A stretch of DNA of 64,000 nt, from positions 220,843 through 284,842 of the forward strand of contig CACLXL010000001.1 of the NCBI GenBank assembly GCA_902610975.1, given 5' to 3'. The notes under the pieces were generated by a model. It worked only from the letters and a program-made list of their open reading frames with translations, ran no database searches and was not told the origin of the DNA. The stretch's first letter is position 1; each line of letters begins with the position of its first letter. The stretch is from an uncultured Pelagibacteraceae bacterium. Lineage in GTDB: Bacteria > Pseudomonadota > Alphaproteobacteria > Pelagibacterales > Pelagibacteraceae. The position numbers and the translations under genes were made by a program. This document shows, piece by piece, positions 31,890 through 40,404 of this stretch.

Positions 31890-32933
31890 CTAATCTTTTA
31901 AAATTGTAATATGGCCCATTTTTCTTCCGTCTCTAGGTTTTTTTTTTAAATAATCATAAAAAAATTCATTTTTTTTAAAAGTCTTTTTTCTGTAATCAAG
32001 AATTTCAGAACCTAAAATATTATACATTTCCGCATTAGATATTTTGCCAATTGGTTTTGAACCTAGATCCATTACACTGAGAACATGCTTCTGGAACTGA
32101 GAAATATTGAATGCATCGATAGTCAAATGACCTGAATTGTGAAAACGTGGTGCAAGTTCATTTACTAAAAGTTCATCTTTTTCTGTGATGAAATATTCTA
32201 CAGTAAGAACACCTATATAATTTAATTCTTCGGATATTCTTTTTGCGTTCGAAATTGCCTGTTCAAATATTTTCTTACTAATATTTGCTGGTATTTTAGA
32301 CTTAAATAAGATTTGATTTCGATGCTCGTTTTCTATCGGTTCATAAAAAGATAGTGTTCCATCCTTAAATCTTGTTATGACTACTGATATCTCTTTTTTT
32401 AAATTTACTTTTTTTTCTAAAATATAATCAGCCGTAAAACACCAGTCTTTTTTGACATCATCAAGAGAATTTAAAACGAACTGACCTTTTCCATCATAAC
32501 CTAGAGTATTAGATTTTAATATACCGGGTAAGAGATTTTGATTTTTTTTAATATCTTCAGCAGACTTTATATAAGCCCAATCAGTAGTTTTTATACCTAG
32601 TTTGTTTACGAAAGTTTTTTCTAGTTTTCTATTTTGAGCAATTTTATTTATATCAGGATTAGGTAGAACTGGTCTTTCCTTTTCAATTAATTTTAAAAAT
32701 TCTATTGGAATATTTTCGAATTCATAAGTTGCAATATCTGTATTCTCTATAAATTCTCTTATTTTTTCTTTATCATTGTACTTACCGTAGATAAAATAAT
32801 CACAAAAATTCTGTGCAGGTCCATCTTCGTCATCAGTAAATACAGTAGTAGAGATTTTTAGTTTTTTTGCTGCCATACAAAGAAAACTACAAAGCTGTCC
32901 CGAACCAACGATTCCAAGTCTTTTATTTAACAT
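31890..32933 (-). CDS. purK: N5-carboxyaminoimidazole ribonucleotide synthase
   Basis: A 347-aa ATP-grasp enzyme of purine synthesis converting AIR to N5-CAIR. The N-terminal LGIVGSGQLCSFL fits the family (usual GGGQLGRM), EFENIP is a PurK signature, YDGKGQFVL the ATP-binding loop, and NELAPRFHNSGHLTIDA the catalytic end. It follows purE by three bases. Confidence 0.94.
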   Translation of the reverse strand: MLNKRLGIVGSGQLCSFLCMAAKKLKISTTVFTDDEDGPAQNFCDYFIYGKYNDKEKIREFIENTDIATYEFENIPIEFLKLIEKERPVLPNPDINKIAQNRKLEKTFVNKLGIKTTDWAYIKSAEDIKKNQNLLPGILKSNTLGYDGKGQFVLNSLDDVKKDWCFTADYILEKKVNLKKEISVVITRFKDGTLSFYEPIENEHRNQILFKSKIPANISKKIFEQAISNAKRISEELNYIGVLTVEYFITEKDELLVNELAPRFHNSGHLTIDAFNISQFQKHVLSVMDLGSKPIGKISNAEMYNILGSEILDYRKKTFKKNEFFYDYLKKKPRDGRKMGHITILKD

Positions 32934-32936
32934 TAA

Positions 32937-33425
32937 TTATCTAGGTTTTTTTTTTACCGATCGAGTTTGTAAACGTTTCCATTTTTCTAAATTCGATTTT
33001 ATTTTTTCATCAAAGTTTCCAATAATTGAAGCAGCTAACAAACCCGCATTTAAAGATCCATTAATAGGCATAGTTGCAACTGGACATCCACGAGGCATGC
33101 AATTTTGAGAAAGCAAAGCCTCAAGACCACGAAGTTTTTTTGACTCAATTGGAACCCCAATTACCGGCAAGGTTGATAAAGATGCTACCATTCCTGGTAA
33201 ATGTGCTGATCCTCCTGCTCCCGCTACGATAACTGCAAAACCATTTTTTGAGGCGTTTTCAGCAAAATCAAACATTCTTTTAGGAGTTCTGTGAGCGCTT
33301 ACAATGGATATCTGAAATTTTATTTTTAGTGTCTTTAAGATTTTCTCGCAATCTCTCATTACGGAATAATCAGATTTAGATCCCATAATTACGGCAACTT
33401 TATTATTTAGTTTATTGCGTTTCAC
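32937..33425 (-). CDS. purE: N5-carboxyaminoimidazole ribonucleotide mutase
   Basis: A 162-aa enzyme that converts N5-CAIR to CAIR. MGSKSDYSVM near the N-terminus, SAHRTPKRM with the catalytic His, and AGAGGSAHLPGMVA are class I PurE signatures. The C-terminal tail (RLQTRSVKKKPR) is a basic extension. It is first in the purE-purK operon. Confidence 0.95.
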   Translation of the reverse strand: MKRNKLNNKVAVIMGSKSDYSVMRDCEKILKTLKIKFQISIVSAHRTPKRMFDFAENASKNGFAVIVAGAGGSAHLPGMVASLSTLPVIGVPIESKKLRGLEALLSQNCMPRGCPVATMPINGSLNAGLLAASIIGNFDEKIKSNLEKWKRLQTRSVKKKPR

Positions 33426-33458
33426 AGATTAATTTAACAATTATTAATATAAAAACAA

Positions 33459-33479
33459 TGGCCTAATTAGATTAGGCCA
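33459..33479 (-). terminator. Terminator of the small minus-strand gene
   Basis: TGGCCTAAT / ATTAGGCCA, nine perfect pairs with a 3-base loop. On the minus strand it is followed by TTGTTTTTATA, a T-run typical of intrinsic termination. It ends the short transcript that carries the 40-codon frame at 33502-33624. Confidence 0.75.
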
Positions 33480-33501
33480 CTGGTTTATTTAGGAGGAAAG
33501 A

Positions 33502-33624
33502 TTATGCTCGAACTCTAAAATTTAAAAATTTTGGACTATTTTGAAGTTCGAAAAGAGAGATTTTTTTGAATTTCTTGCTTATGTTGGTTTTAAGTTTGTT
33601 TTTTTTAAGTTGTTTAATTCTCAT
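33502..33624 (-). CDS. Very small basic protein (40 aa) on a short transcript
   Basis: In an otherwise gene-free stretch of 311 bases (33426-33736), the minus strand has AAAAGGA four bases before an ATG, a 40-codon frame rich in Lys (MRIKQLKKNKLKTNISKK start), then the terminator at 33459-33479. A hairpin in the leader (33645-33654 with 33675-33688, with a 4-base bulge) adds structure. It could be a small basic protein, or an sRNA with a chance frame. No family recognised. Confidence 0.5.
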   Translation of the reverse strand: MRIKQLKKNKLKTNISKKFKKISLFELQNSPKFLNFRVRA

Positions 33625-33736
33625 AATTCCTTTTAGTTTATTTTAAACTCCAAGAGTAATGCTGAAATTGCAAACTTGAGTTGAGTTTAGTTTATAACGA
33701 AAATTTAGGCAGATGTTAGGCGTTTCTATGCCAAAT

Positions 33737-34129
33737 TTAAATTTTTGTGAAAAATTCTTGTGGAATTTTTTTTATTGACCCACTTCGATCTATAACTGCC
33801 AGTTCCACTTCAGCGCTGACAAGAGTTTCTGCGCCTCTTTTAACCTCTTGAAGCAAATTCAGTCTAACGTTGGTTTTTTGTAAAACGGTTGTTTCAACAC
33901 TTAAATTATCCTCAAAAACAGCAGATTTAAGATATTTTATGTTACAGGTTCTAACGACAAACATGATGTCGTGTTCGTTCATGAGTTGAGTTAAAGTTAC
34001 GCCAAATTTTTCGTAAATCAGCTCCGTTCTAGCTCTCTCGATATACTGAAGATATCTAGAATAAAATACTCGACCAAAGTCAACGTCTTCTACATAAACT
34101 TTCAATTCATAAATGTGGCTTTTAGACAT
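33737..34129 (-). CDS. ybgC: YbgC-type acyl-CoA thioesterase
   Basis: A 130-aa hotdog-fold thioesterase. The 4-hydroxybenzoyl-CoA thioesterase motif is EDVDFGRVFYSRYLQYIERA, with the catalytic Asp. I choose the ATG at 34129 (MSKSHIYELKV) because YbgC proteins start close to this point; an ATG at 34165 would add 12 residues. YbgC is often next to tol-pal genes, but here it stands alone. Confidence 0.88.
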   Translation of the reverse strand: MSKSHIYELKVYVEDVDFGRVFYSRYLQYIERARTELIYEKFGVTLTQLMNEHDIMFVVRTCNIKYLKSAVFEDNLSVETTVLQKTNVRLNLLQEVKRGAETLVSAEVELAVIDRSGSIKKIPQEFFTKI

Positions 34130-34237
34130 AATTTCAATCATAAGGCTAAAGTTTATCTTATTCAATAAAGTTTCAATTTCTTTTTTTGGTCCAAATTATG
34201 CCAAGCAAAGCACAGACTCTCACTTTAAATTTTAATC

Positions 34238-34441
34238 ATGAAAATATTATCTACTTTTATGTTGTTGCTTATGTTGACTAATTGTGCTGGAAGCAACATG
34301 GCCAAAGTAAAATTTGGCAAAAGATGTACAGCTGCCGATGAAAATGGTTTAAAAGAAAGCTCGTATGTTTGGGTTATTTCAAAAGAAGCACTTAAATCAT
34401 TTGATAAGAGAATAAATAAATCTAATTGTTCGGATATTTAA
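34238..34441 (+). CDS. Small lipoprotein (67 aa)
   Basis: Signal peptide with lipobox: LLLMLTNCAGS, with the lipid-accepting Cys at residue 16. The mature part is about 50 residues with two more Cys and no recognised domain. It should be anchored in a membrane facing the periplasm. It is followed by the hairpin at 34471-34496. Confidence 0.7.
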   Translation: MKILSTFMLLLMLTNCAGSNMAKVKFGKRCTAADENGLKESSYVWVISKEALKSFDKRINKSNCSDI

Positions 34442-34470
34442 TTTCCTTTTAAATTTAATTGTCTGTGCTA

Positions 34471-34496
34471 ATAAGGGGTATGCGAATACCCCTTAT
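34471..34496 (+). terminator. Hairpin overlapping the metallo-hydrolase start codon
   Basis: ATAAGGGGTA (34471-34480) pairs perfectly with TACCCCTTAT (34487-34496) around a 6-base loop. It follows the lipoprotein stop by 29 bases, but also contains the ATG (34480-34482) of the next gene in the stem and loop. It has no T-run. It could terminate transcription weakly, or hide the start codon of the next gene. Confidence 0.6.
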
Positions 34497-35559
34497 CCTG
34501 TGTACATTATTTTCATTTAGTATTAACTTAAATGCTATGGAAAAACCTTATCATCATCTTTATAAAGACGGAAAATTATACGCTTTTAGAAACCTTGAGG
34601 GAGGGCCAAAAAGAGATCCTAATTTTAAATGGGATTGGAAAGTTTTTAGGGAGGAAAAAAAGAAAATTAAGATTGATTATCCACCCGAACATGTAATTGA
34701 TAAAAAAATAGTCTTAAAAAATCTTGAGAAACATAAATCTGATTCATATGTAATGTGGCTTGATCACGCGAGCTTTATAATTAAACTTGGGAACACTACA
34801 ATTATTACTGATCCAGTTTTTGAAAAGAATTATGGACCTATGATATTTGGGCCTAAGAAATATATAAAGTCTCCTTTAACTCTTAAAGAACTTCCTAAAA
34901 TAGATTTATTTTTACTGACCCACAATCATTATGATCACATGAGTATTCGTACAATAAAAAACTTTCCTTATAAGAATGCTAAAGTTCTTGTGCCTCTTAA
35001 GCTCGGGAAATATTTCACAAAAAATGGTTATAAAAAAGGAACTGTTAAAGAAATGGATTGGTTTGATAGAATCAAAATTAATGATGAAATCACAATTACA
35101 ATGCTTCCAAGTCAGCATTGGTCCAAACGGTGGATTTGGGGAGATGGAAATACAAATAGATCACTTTGGGGAAGCTTTTTGATTGAATACAAAGATAAAA
35201 AAATCTTTTTTGCTTGTGATACTGGACCGGCGCCATTTTACAAAGAATTAGGAAAAAAATTTGGTCCTATCGATTTAGGTTTCGGAAATTTAGGTGCTTA
35301 CAATTTCTATCCAATTGTTCCGGTAAAAGATAAATCTACAGCTCACGCGAATCCTGAAGAACTGTTATCTTTAATGAAAGATTTAGAAGTTAAAAAAGTT
35401 ATAGGAATGCATTGGGGAACAGCAATATTAAGTTTGGAGCCGATTTGGGAACCTCCTGTAAGGTTTAAAGAAAATGCTGAAAAGTTTGGTTACAAAAAAG
35501 AGGAAGCAATTATATTTAAAATTGGTGAGATTAAAAAATTAAAAGATCTTATCAACTAG
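34480..35559 (+). CDS. Secreted MBL-fold metallo-hydrolase (NAPE-PLD-like)
   Basis: A 359-aa metallo-beta-lactamase-fold hydrolase. LLTHNHYDHMS is the zinc motif, DHASFIIKLGNTTIITDPVF the preceding strand pair, and GMHWGT a further His. The pattern fits the lipid-hydrolase-like group with N-acylphosphatidylethanolamine phospholipase D and UlaG. A signal peptide (MRIPLILCTLFSFSINLNA) suggests a periplasmic enzyme. The ATG at 34480 is preferred; a TTG at 34459 is also in frame. The start lies in a hairpin. Its last eight bases overlap the convergent Lys-rich gene. Confidence 0.82.
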   Translation: MRIPLILCTLFSFSINLNAMEKPYHHLYKDGKLYAFRNLEGGPKRDPNFKWDWKVFREEKKKIKIDYPPEHVIDKKIVLKNLEKHKSDSYVMWLDHASFIIKLGNTTIITDPVFEKNYGPMIFGPKKYIKSPLTLKELPKIDLFLLTHNHYDHMSIRTIKNFPYKNAKVLVPLKLGKYFTKNGYKKGTVKEMDWFDRIKINDEITITMLPSQHWSKRWIWGDGNTNRSLWGSFLIEYKDKKIFFACDTGPAPFYKELGKKFGPIDLGFGNLGAYNFYPIVPVKDKSTAHANPEELLSLMKDLEVKKVIGMHWGTAILSLEPIWEPPVRFKENAEKFGYKKEEAIIFKIGEIKKLKDLIN

Positions 35560-36763
35560 CTTTTCTTTTATTTCTCTCTCTCTCAAGCAAAGCAGTAAGT
35601 GAGTCCACCATAAAATCTGAGGCATCAAAAATCTGATCTCTCTTAAATTCTTTTGAAATATTTTTTTCTGGATCTGTTTTATCCTCAATAACTATCCCTT
35701 CAGTAGGACTATCATCTTTTAGATAAATACAAATGAGCCACTCATCTTCAGGAGTATCATCCCATTTAATGTATATAGCCGACTCCTCTATCCTTTTATC
35801 TATACACCTCATTATAGGAAGGTGTTTACTTAAATACCTTTTTGAAATCATAAAACAAAGTGAATGAGAAGATCTATAGAAAGACTCAAGTGCATATTCT
35901 ACCTTCTCTCGTTCCTCGTTGTAAACTCTCTCCTTCTCTAATAATATTTCTTTAGTATCACTGTCTTTTACTTCAACACCAAATTGAGTTAATCGTTCTC
36001 TTATTGCCTCTTCAACTTTTTGTTGTCTTAAAGCTTTATATTTTTCTTTAATCTTATCTATTCGTAGTTTGACTTCTTCGTAGGATTCTCTTTGCTGGCT
36101 TAACACATATTTTGAAAGGGCTTGAACTTCTTTTTCCTCTCTTCGCACAAAACCTTCAATTTTCTTTTCAAGTTTAATTTGTTCTAAAAACTTCCTCTGT
36201 TTTTCTGCACGTTCTCTTCTAAGTTCAGCCTGATCCTCGCGTAAAAATCTTTTAAGATCGATTGTTAATTGTCGACTTAACTCTTTCTCCTCTTTTAACT
36301 CTAGAGCTTTAGACTTTAACGCCATTTCTTCTTGTTGTATAAAACGTTTCTTTGCTTCTATTTTTTCTCTTTCCATTTCTTTTATTTTTTCTCTTTTTTG
36401 TTTTTCTCTTTCCTCTTGAATAACTTTTTTAATATTTAGAACTCTATTTGAAATACCCTGAAAAAAATTCTGTAGAGATTTGTCTAAATTTAAATTGAAT
36501 CTTAGCATTGATTTTATCTTATCACTTAAGCTTAAAATGCTTGAAACTATCGCCCTTGTTTTTTGAGTTTTTTTTGGTTTTGATCTTGATGAAAAAATTT
36601 TCTTTTTTCGAAGCTTAATTTTTTTTCTTCTTTTTTTGACTATTTTTTTTATTTTTGATTTTTTTTTAGAAAATTTTTTTCTTTTTTTGGCAGATTTTTT
36701 AAATTTAAGCCTTTTTGATTTAATTGACTTTTTTTTCTTAAGTTTTTTTTTCTTACTTTTCAT
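35552..36763 (-). CDS. Lys-rich-tailed coiled-coil protein (403 aa)
   Basis: I do not recognise this as a family. The first 70 residues are more than half Lys/Arg, like the tail of a histone H1 or Hc1 protein, then a long coiled coil (about 110-290, rich in Glu, Lys, Arg and Gln), then a compact C-terminal region (about 295-400) with alternating hydrophobic strands (YIKWDDTPEDEWLICIYLKD) that looks like a small folded domain. No signal peptide. A DNA- or RNA-binding structural role is suggested by the tail. The run of A bases explains part, but not all, of the Lys bias. Confidence 0.7.
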   Translation of the reverse strand: MKSKKKKLKKKKSIKSKRLKFKKSAKKRKKFSKKKSKIKKIVKKRRKKIKLRKKKIFSSRSKPKKTQKTRAIVSSILSLSDKIKSMLRFNLNLDKSLQNFFQGISNRVLNIKKVIQEEREKQKREKIKEMEREKIEAKKRFIQQEEMALKSKALELKEEKELSRQLTIDLKRFLREDQAELRRERAEKQRKFLEQIKLEKKIEGFVRREEKEVQALSKYVLSQQRESYEEVKLRIDKIKEKYKALRQQKVEEAIRERLTQFGVEVKDSDTKEILLEKERVYNEEREKVEYALESFYRSSHSLCFMISKRYLSKHLPIMRCIDKRIEESAIYIKWDDTPEDEWLICIYLKDDSPTEGIVIEDKTDPEKNISKEFKRDQIFDASDFMVDSLTALLERERNKRKAS

Positions 36764-36789
36764 GCTGTTACTTAATTTAATAACAGTTT

Positions 36790-37995
36790 TTATGAATATA
36801 TATAGTCTCTTGTTCTATGGGCTGATTGAAAGTTCTTGACAATTTGTAATTGAAAAACAACTAGATCACGATATCTAAACGCAGCAGCGCAGCTAGCCAA
36901 ATAAAATTCCCACATTTTTACAAATTTTTCGTCAAACAAATCTTTGACAAGATTTTTTTTATTTAAAAACCTTTCTAACCAGCTTTCTAACGTTTTATCG
37001 TAATGTCTAATAAGTGTTTCAGAATCTGCTACTATTAATCCCGTCTTTTCTAAAGGTGTAATTATTTGGCTAAAAGATGGACAAATTCCACCTGGAAAAA
37101 TATATTTATTTATAAATTTATTAGGAGGTGATGGTTTGTCTACTACTCCAATTGTATGTAATAAAAAAAGTCCATCATCTTTTAGTAATCGATTCATTGT
37201 TTTAAAAAAAGTTGAGTAAAATTTTTTACCTACATGTTCAAACATACCAACTGAGTAAATCCTGTCGTAATTGCCTTTTGCTTCTCTATAATCGATTAGT
37301 TCAAATTTTACTTGATTGTCTAATCCAAGCTCTTTTGCTTTTTCTTTGCAATATATAATTTGATTTTTGCTTAAAGAAATTCCAGTTACTTCACAGTTTT
37401 TTTGTTTAGCTATTTCAAGTGCCATTCCACCCCAGCCACAACCTACTTCAAGAACTTTTGAACCCTCTTTAATGTCAAGTTTTTTTACAATATGTTCTAT
37501 TTTATTTTGCTGAGCATCTTCAAGAGTTTTGGTGTCATCTTTCCAGTAAGCACACGAGTACAATCTGTGTCTCGTATCTAAGAAAATATCATAAAGTTGT
37601 TCACCTTTTTTTCCTCCAATATCATAGTGATGCTCGATATTTTTTCGAGACTTACCAGGTAAATTAAAATTTGTTAGATATCTCCAGGTCTGATAGATTT
37701 TCTTTGTAATCAAGCTTGCGGTTGAAAGTTCATTTCTACCAAGATTTTTTATAAGGCCCATTAAAAAATCTTTCAAAGATGCATTTTCAATAATGATTTC
37801 ATTTCTCATATAGGCCTCAGGAAATTCAAGTTCAGGATCAATTAACAATTTCCATTGTAAATTATCTTTTAAAAGTTTTAATGTGATTGGTTTTTCTTTT
37901 CTAGGGTTTCCGCAAATATATTTTTGTCCCTTGGCATCAATTAAAATAATACCTTCTTCTTTATAAATTCTTGAAAATATCCTTGCTATAATCAT
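36790..37995 (-). CDS. cfa: Cyclopropane-fatty-acyl-phospholipid synthase
   Basis: A 401-aa SAM-dependent enzyme that methylenates unsaturated acyl chains of membrane lipids. HHYDIGGKKGEQLYDIFLD, YSCAYWKDD, VLEVGCGWGGMALEIA (SAM site) and GMFEHVG are CFA synthase signatures. Length fits. Next on the strand upstream is the DapA-family gene, two bases away, though a functional link is not obvious. Confidence 0.93.
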   Translation of the reverse strand: MIIARIFSRIYKEEGIILIDAKGQKYICGNPRKEKPITLKLLKDNLQWKLLIDPELEFPEAYMRNEIIIENASLKDFLMGLIKNLGRNELSTASLITKKIYQTWRYLTNFNLPGKSRKNIEHHYDIGGKKGEQLYDIFLDTRHRLYSCAYWKDDTKTLEDAQQNKIEHIVKKLDIKEGSKVLEVGCGWGGMALEIAKQKNCEVTGISLSKNQIIYCKEKAKELGLDNQVKFELIDYREAKGNYDRIYSVGMFEHVGKKFYSTFFKTMNRLLKDDGLFLLHTIGVVDKPSPPNKFINKYIFPGGICPSFSQIITPLEKTGLIVADSETLIRHYDKTLESWLERFLNKKNLVKDLFDEKFVKMWEFYLASCAAAFRYRDLVVFQLQIVKNFQSAHRTRDYIYS

Positions 37996-37997
37996 TC

Positions 37998-38882
37998 TTA
38001 TGCTGCTTTATTTTTTTCTAATCTAAATTTTAATACATTTAATTTTCTCATTAACTCTTTCAGTTCATTTTCACTAAGTAAAGTTAATGGAGGCAATATA
38101 TTCTTATAATTTTGGTCTTTTAACGAATGAAAACTATGCAATGCTGATATCAAATTATATTGATCAAAAGTTTCTCTTACTGCAATTAGTTGCTCATTCT
38201 TAGTTTGATTTTTCTTATGTTCAAAATCATCGAATACTTGCCTAGCAAGTGAATGCGTAACGTTTGTTACGGCTGAGATGCATCCAGAACATCCGAGTTT
38301 TAAGCCTTTTAATAATTTTGCTTCTGAACCAGGAAACATTAGAAAGTTTTTTAATTTTAATTTCTCAAATAAGTTATAACTTGAATCTTTGCAGCCTATT
38401 ATATTTTCTGGAAATAATTTAACTAACCTTGAAACTGCTTCAGGAGAAAACTTATAGCCACTTAGTTTTTCAAAATTATAAAGAATAATTTTTATTTTTG
38501 GTGCTGATTTTATAACACTTGAGTAAAAGTCTAACACTCCTTTATGGGTGTTCCCTTTGTAATAAGCTGGCGGCATGATTAAAAAATCCTTAAAATCATA
38601 TTCCATTGCATATTTAATTAAATCTATATTTTCATTCAGAGAATTGCATCCCGTACCTAAAAAAAATTGTTTTCTCATTTTATGACTCGAGATCTTTGCG
38701 ATAAGTTCTTTTTTTTCTGTAATAGAAATTAATTGACTTTGCCCAGTTGAACCAAAAAAAAATACACCATGTAAGCCGTTTTTGATTGCATCAACTGCAT
38801 GATCAATTGTTAAATCGATATTTAAAGTTTTTTCCTTGTTAAGGATACTCAAACTCGCAGCGTAAACCCCTTTTTTGATCAT
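37998..38882 (-). CDS. Dihydrodipicolinate synthase (DapA) family aldolase
   Basis: A 294-aa class I aldolase / lyase. GSTGQSQLISITEKKEL is the substrate-binding motif (usual GTTGE), ILYNFE carries the catalytic Tyr, and IIGCKDSS the Schiff-base Lys. The Ser for Glu in GSTGQS and the overall drift mean that a role in lysine synthesis is not assured; a different 2-oxoacid aldolase is equally possible. Confidence 0.83.
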   Translation of the reverse strand: MIKKGVYAASLSILNKEKTLNIDLTIDHAVDAIKNGLHGVFFFGSTGQSQLISITEKKELIAKISSHKMRKQFFLGTGCNSLNENIDLIKYAMEYDFKDFLIMPPAYYKGNTHKGVLDFYSSVIKSAPKIKIILYNFEKLSGYKFSPEAVSRLVKLFPENIIGCKDSSYNLFEKLKLKNFLMFPGSEAKLLKGLKLGCSGCISAVTNVTHSLARQVFDDFEHKKNQTKNEQLIAVRETFDQYNLISALHSFHSLKDQNYKNILPPLTLLSENELKELMRKLNVLKFRLEKNKAA

Positions 38883-38920
38883 AATCTTACCTAAATTATT
38901 TTATCTAAGTTATATTAAAA

Positions 38921-39886
38921 TTGAAAATGAAAGTTTTAGTAATACAACCAAAAATTGGTATGGGAGATATGGTTATTTACCTTCCATATATTCATGCAAT
39001 TTCTAAAAAGTACAATTCACAAGTCTCGCTTTTGGTGAAAGAGAATTCAAGAGCTAGCGATCTTTTAATTGATGATGATCAAATTAACGAGATTATCACT
39101 TTAGAAAGAACAAGCACAAACACTGGATCTCACGACGGTTTATCTGGCTTTTTTGATCTTGCAAAAAAATTAAGAGAGAAAAAATTCGATAAAGTATTTA
39201 TCTTCAGTAGTTCATTAAGATACTTTTTAGTTTCAAAACTAGCTGGAATAAAAAAAATATCTCAATATCCATTATTTAGAAAAAAAGATAATATTGTTAC
39301 ATCCGCGAAAATCTTTACTGAGCATGAGTTGGGTTTAATTGTTTCTACACAGCCAATATTGCAACTTAATAAAGAAAGAATTGAAAAATCTAAGAGTAAA
39401 TTTGCAAAGGAATTTAAACATATTTGTTTAGGTATTTCTGCTAGCGGGCCTACAAAAAGATGGTCTATAAAAAACTACATTAGATTGTGCGAAAAGATAA
39501 ATAAAATAGTGCCATGTAAATTTTACATTGCTGCTGGTAAAAACGACAAAGATCTGATTGGTAAAATTTTTGATTCAAATATAAAAGATAATTGTACTTC
39601 ATTTAAAGACTTAAAAATTAGAGAAACGCTACCAATTATTAAAAATTGTGATTTATATATAGGTAACGATACTGGATGGCTTCATATCTCATCTGCATTA
39701 AATATTAAATGTCTGGCTCTATTTATGGATAGTCCAGTTCAAGCTTACGGTAAATATTCTGAAAATATTGAGATAATTGTGCCTGAAGGCGAGACAGAGG
39801 AAACAACAACTCATGACACTTTAGGAGCTGAAAAGATTTCTTTTAATAAAGTATTTGATAAATCGATTAATCTATTAGTTAACTAA
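38921..39886 (+). CDS. GT9 heptosyltransferase-like glycosyltransferase
   Basis: A 321-aa family 9 glycosyltransferase (ADP-heptose:LPS heptosyltransferase type). VIQPKIGMGDMVIYLP at the N-terminus, SASGPTKRWSIKNYIRL in the middle and IGNDTGWLHISSAL (usual GNDTGP-H-AAAL) mark the family. It likely adds a heptose or hexose to the lipopolysaccharide core at the inner membrane. It is convergent with the J-protein gene with an eight-base overlap. Confidence 0.83.
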   Translation: MKMKVLVIQPKIGMGDMVIYLPYIHAISKKYNSQVSLLVKENSRASDLLIDDDQINEIITLERTSTNTGSHDGLSGFFDLAKKLREKKFDKVFIFSSSLRYFLVSKLAGIKKISQYPLFRKKDNIVTSAKIFTEHELGLIVSTQPILQLNKERIEKSKSKFAKEFKHICLGISASGPTKRWSIKNYIRLCEKINKIVPCKFYIAAGKNDKDLIGKIFDSNIKDNCTSFKDLKIRETLPIIKNCDLYIGNDTGWLHISSALNIKCLALFMDSPVQAYGKYSENIEIIVPEGETEETTTHDTLGAEKISFNKVFDKSINLLVN

Positions 39887-40391
39887 AATCACTTTTAATA
39901 ATTTTATCTTTTGCCTCATTTACTAGTTGGCTAAGCCTTTCAGTTTTAACATCTCTATTCATATCAGGATGGATTTTTTTTTGAAGCTGATTAGCTGCTT
40001 TCAACACTTCTTCTTTGCTTGCTCCCTTTTTAAGACCCAATAATTTATAAGCCTCTTCTGATGTAAGACTTGATGAGCCAGGGGATTGTCCGAATTGCCC
40101 TTGCGAAAACCTCCCAGCGTTGTTTTTCATGAACTGGATTAATTTGTAAAGTTGATAGAATTGTAGCACAGTAAATCCTTTAATCTTAAGCCCAGAGAGC
40201 AAGATCAACCACATTGGCAGACTAAAAATGAATTTACCGCCTATTGTAAATAAAATAGCTAGAATTAAAGATATATAAATTGCAATTTTTTTTATGGTAG
40301 TTGCTATTTTCTTTGAACTAGTTCTAGCAAACCAATTTAAAAATAAATAAACGATGACAAATATGATAATTCCTAATAAAAACAAATTCAT
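39879..40391 (-). CDS. Membrane-anchored J-domain protein
   Basis: A 170-aa protein with a membrane segment at residues 1-18 and a second hydrophobic region at about 36-63, then a C-terminal J-domain (about 112-168) with EEAYKLLGLKKGASKEEVLK and the HPD triad in KKIHPDMN. It resembles the TIM14/DjlA-like membrane J-proteins of alphaproteobacteria, which recruit DnaK to a membrane site. Only 13 bases separate its start from the divergent ptrB start. Confidence 0.85.
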   Translation of the reverse strand: MNLFLLGIIIFVIVYLFLNWFARTSSKKIATTIKKIAIYISLILAILFTIGGKFIFSLPMWLILLSGLKIKGFTVLQFYQLYKLIQFMKNNAGRFSQGQFGQSPGSSSLTSEEAYKLLGLKKGASKEEVLKAANQLQKKIHPDMNRDVKTERLSQLVNEAKDKIIKSDFS

Positions 40392-40404
40392 ATAATTTCC
40401 TTGT

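Noticed and set aside
33491..33516. Plus-strand AGGAGG followed by a 4-codon frame
   Set aside because: The frame is too short to call, no downstream plus-strand gene follows it, and the minus strand already explains this gap better. Kept only as a remark.
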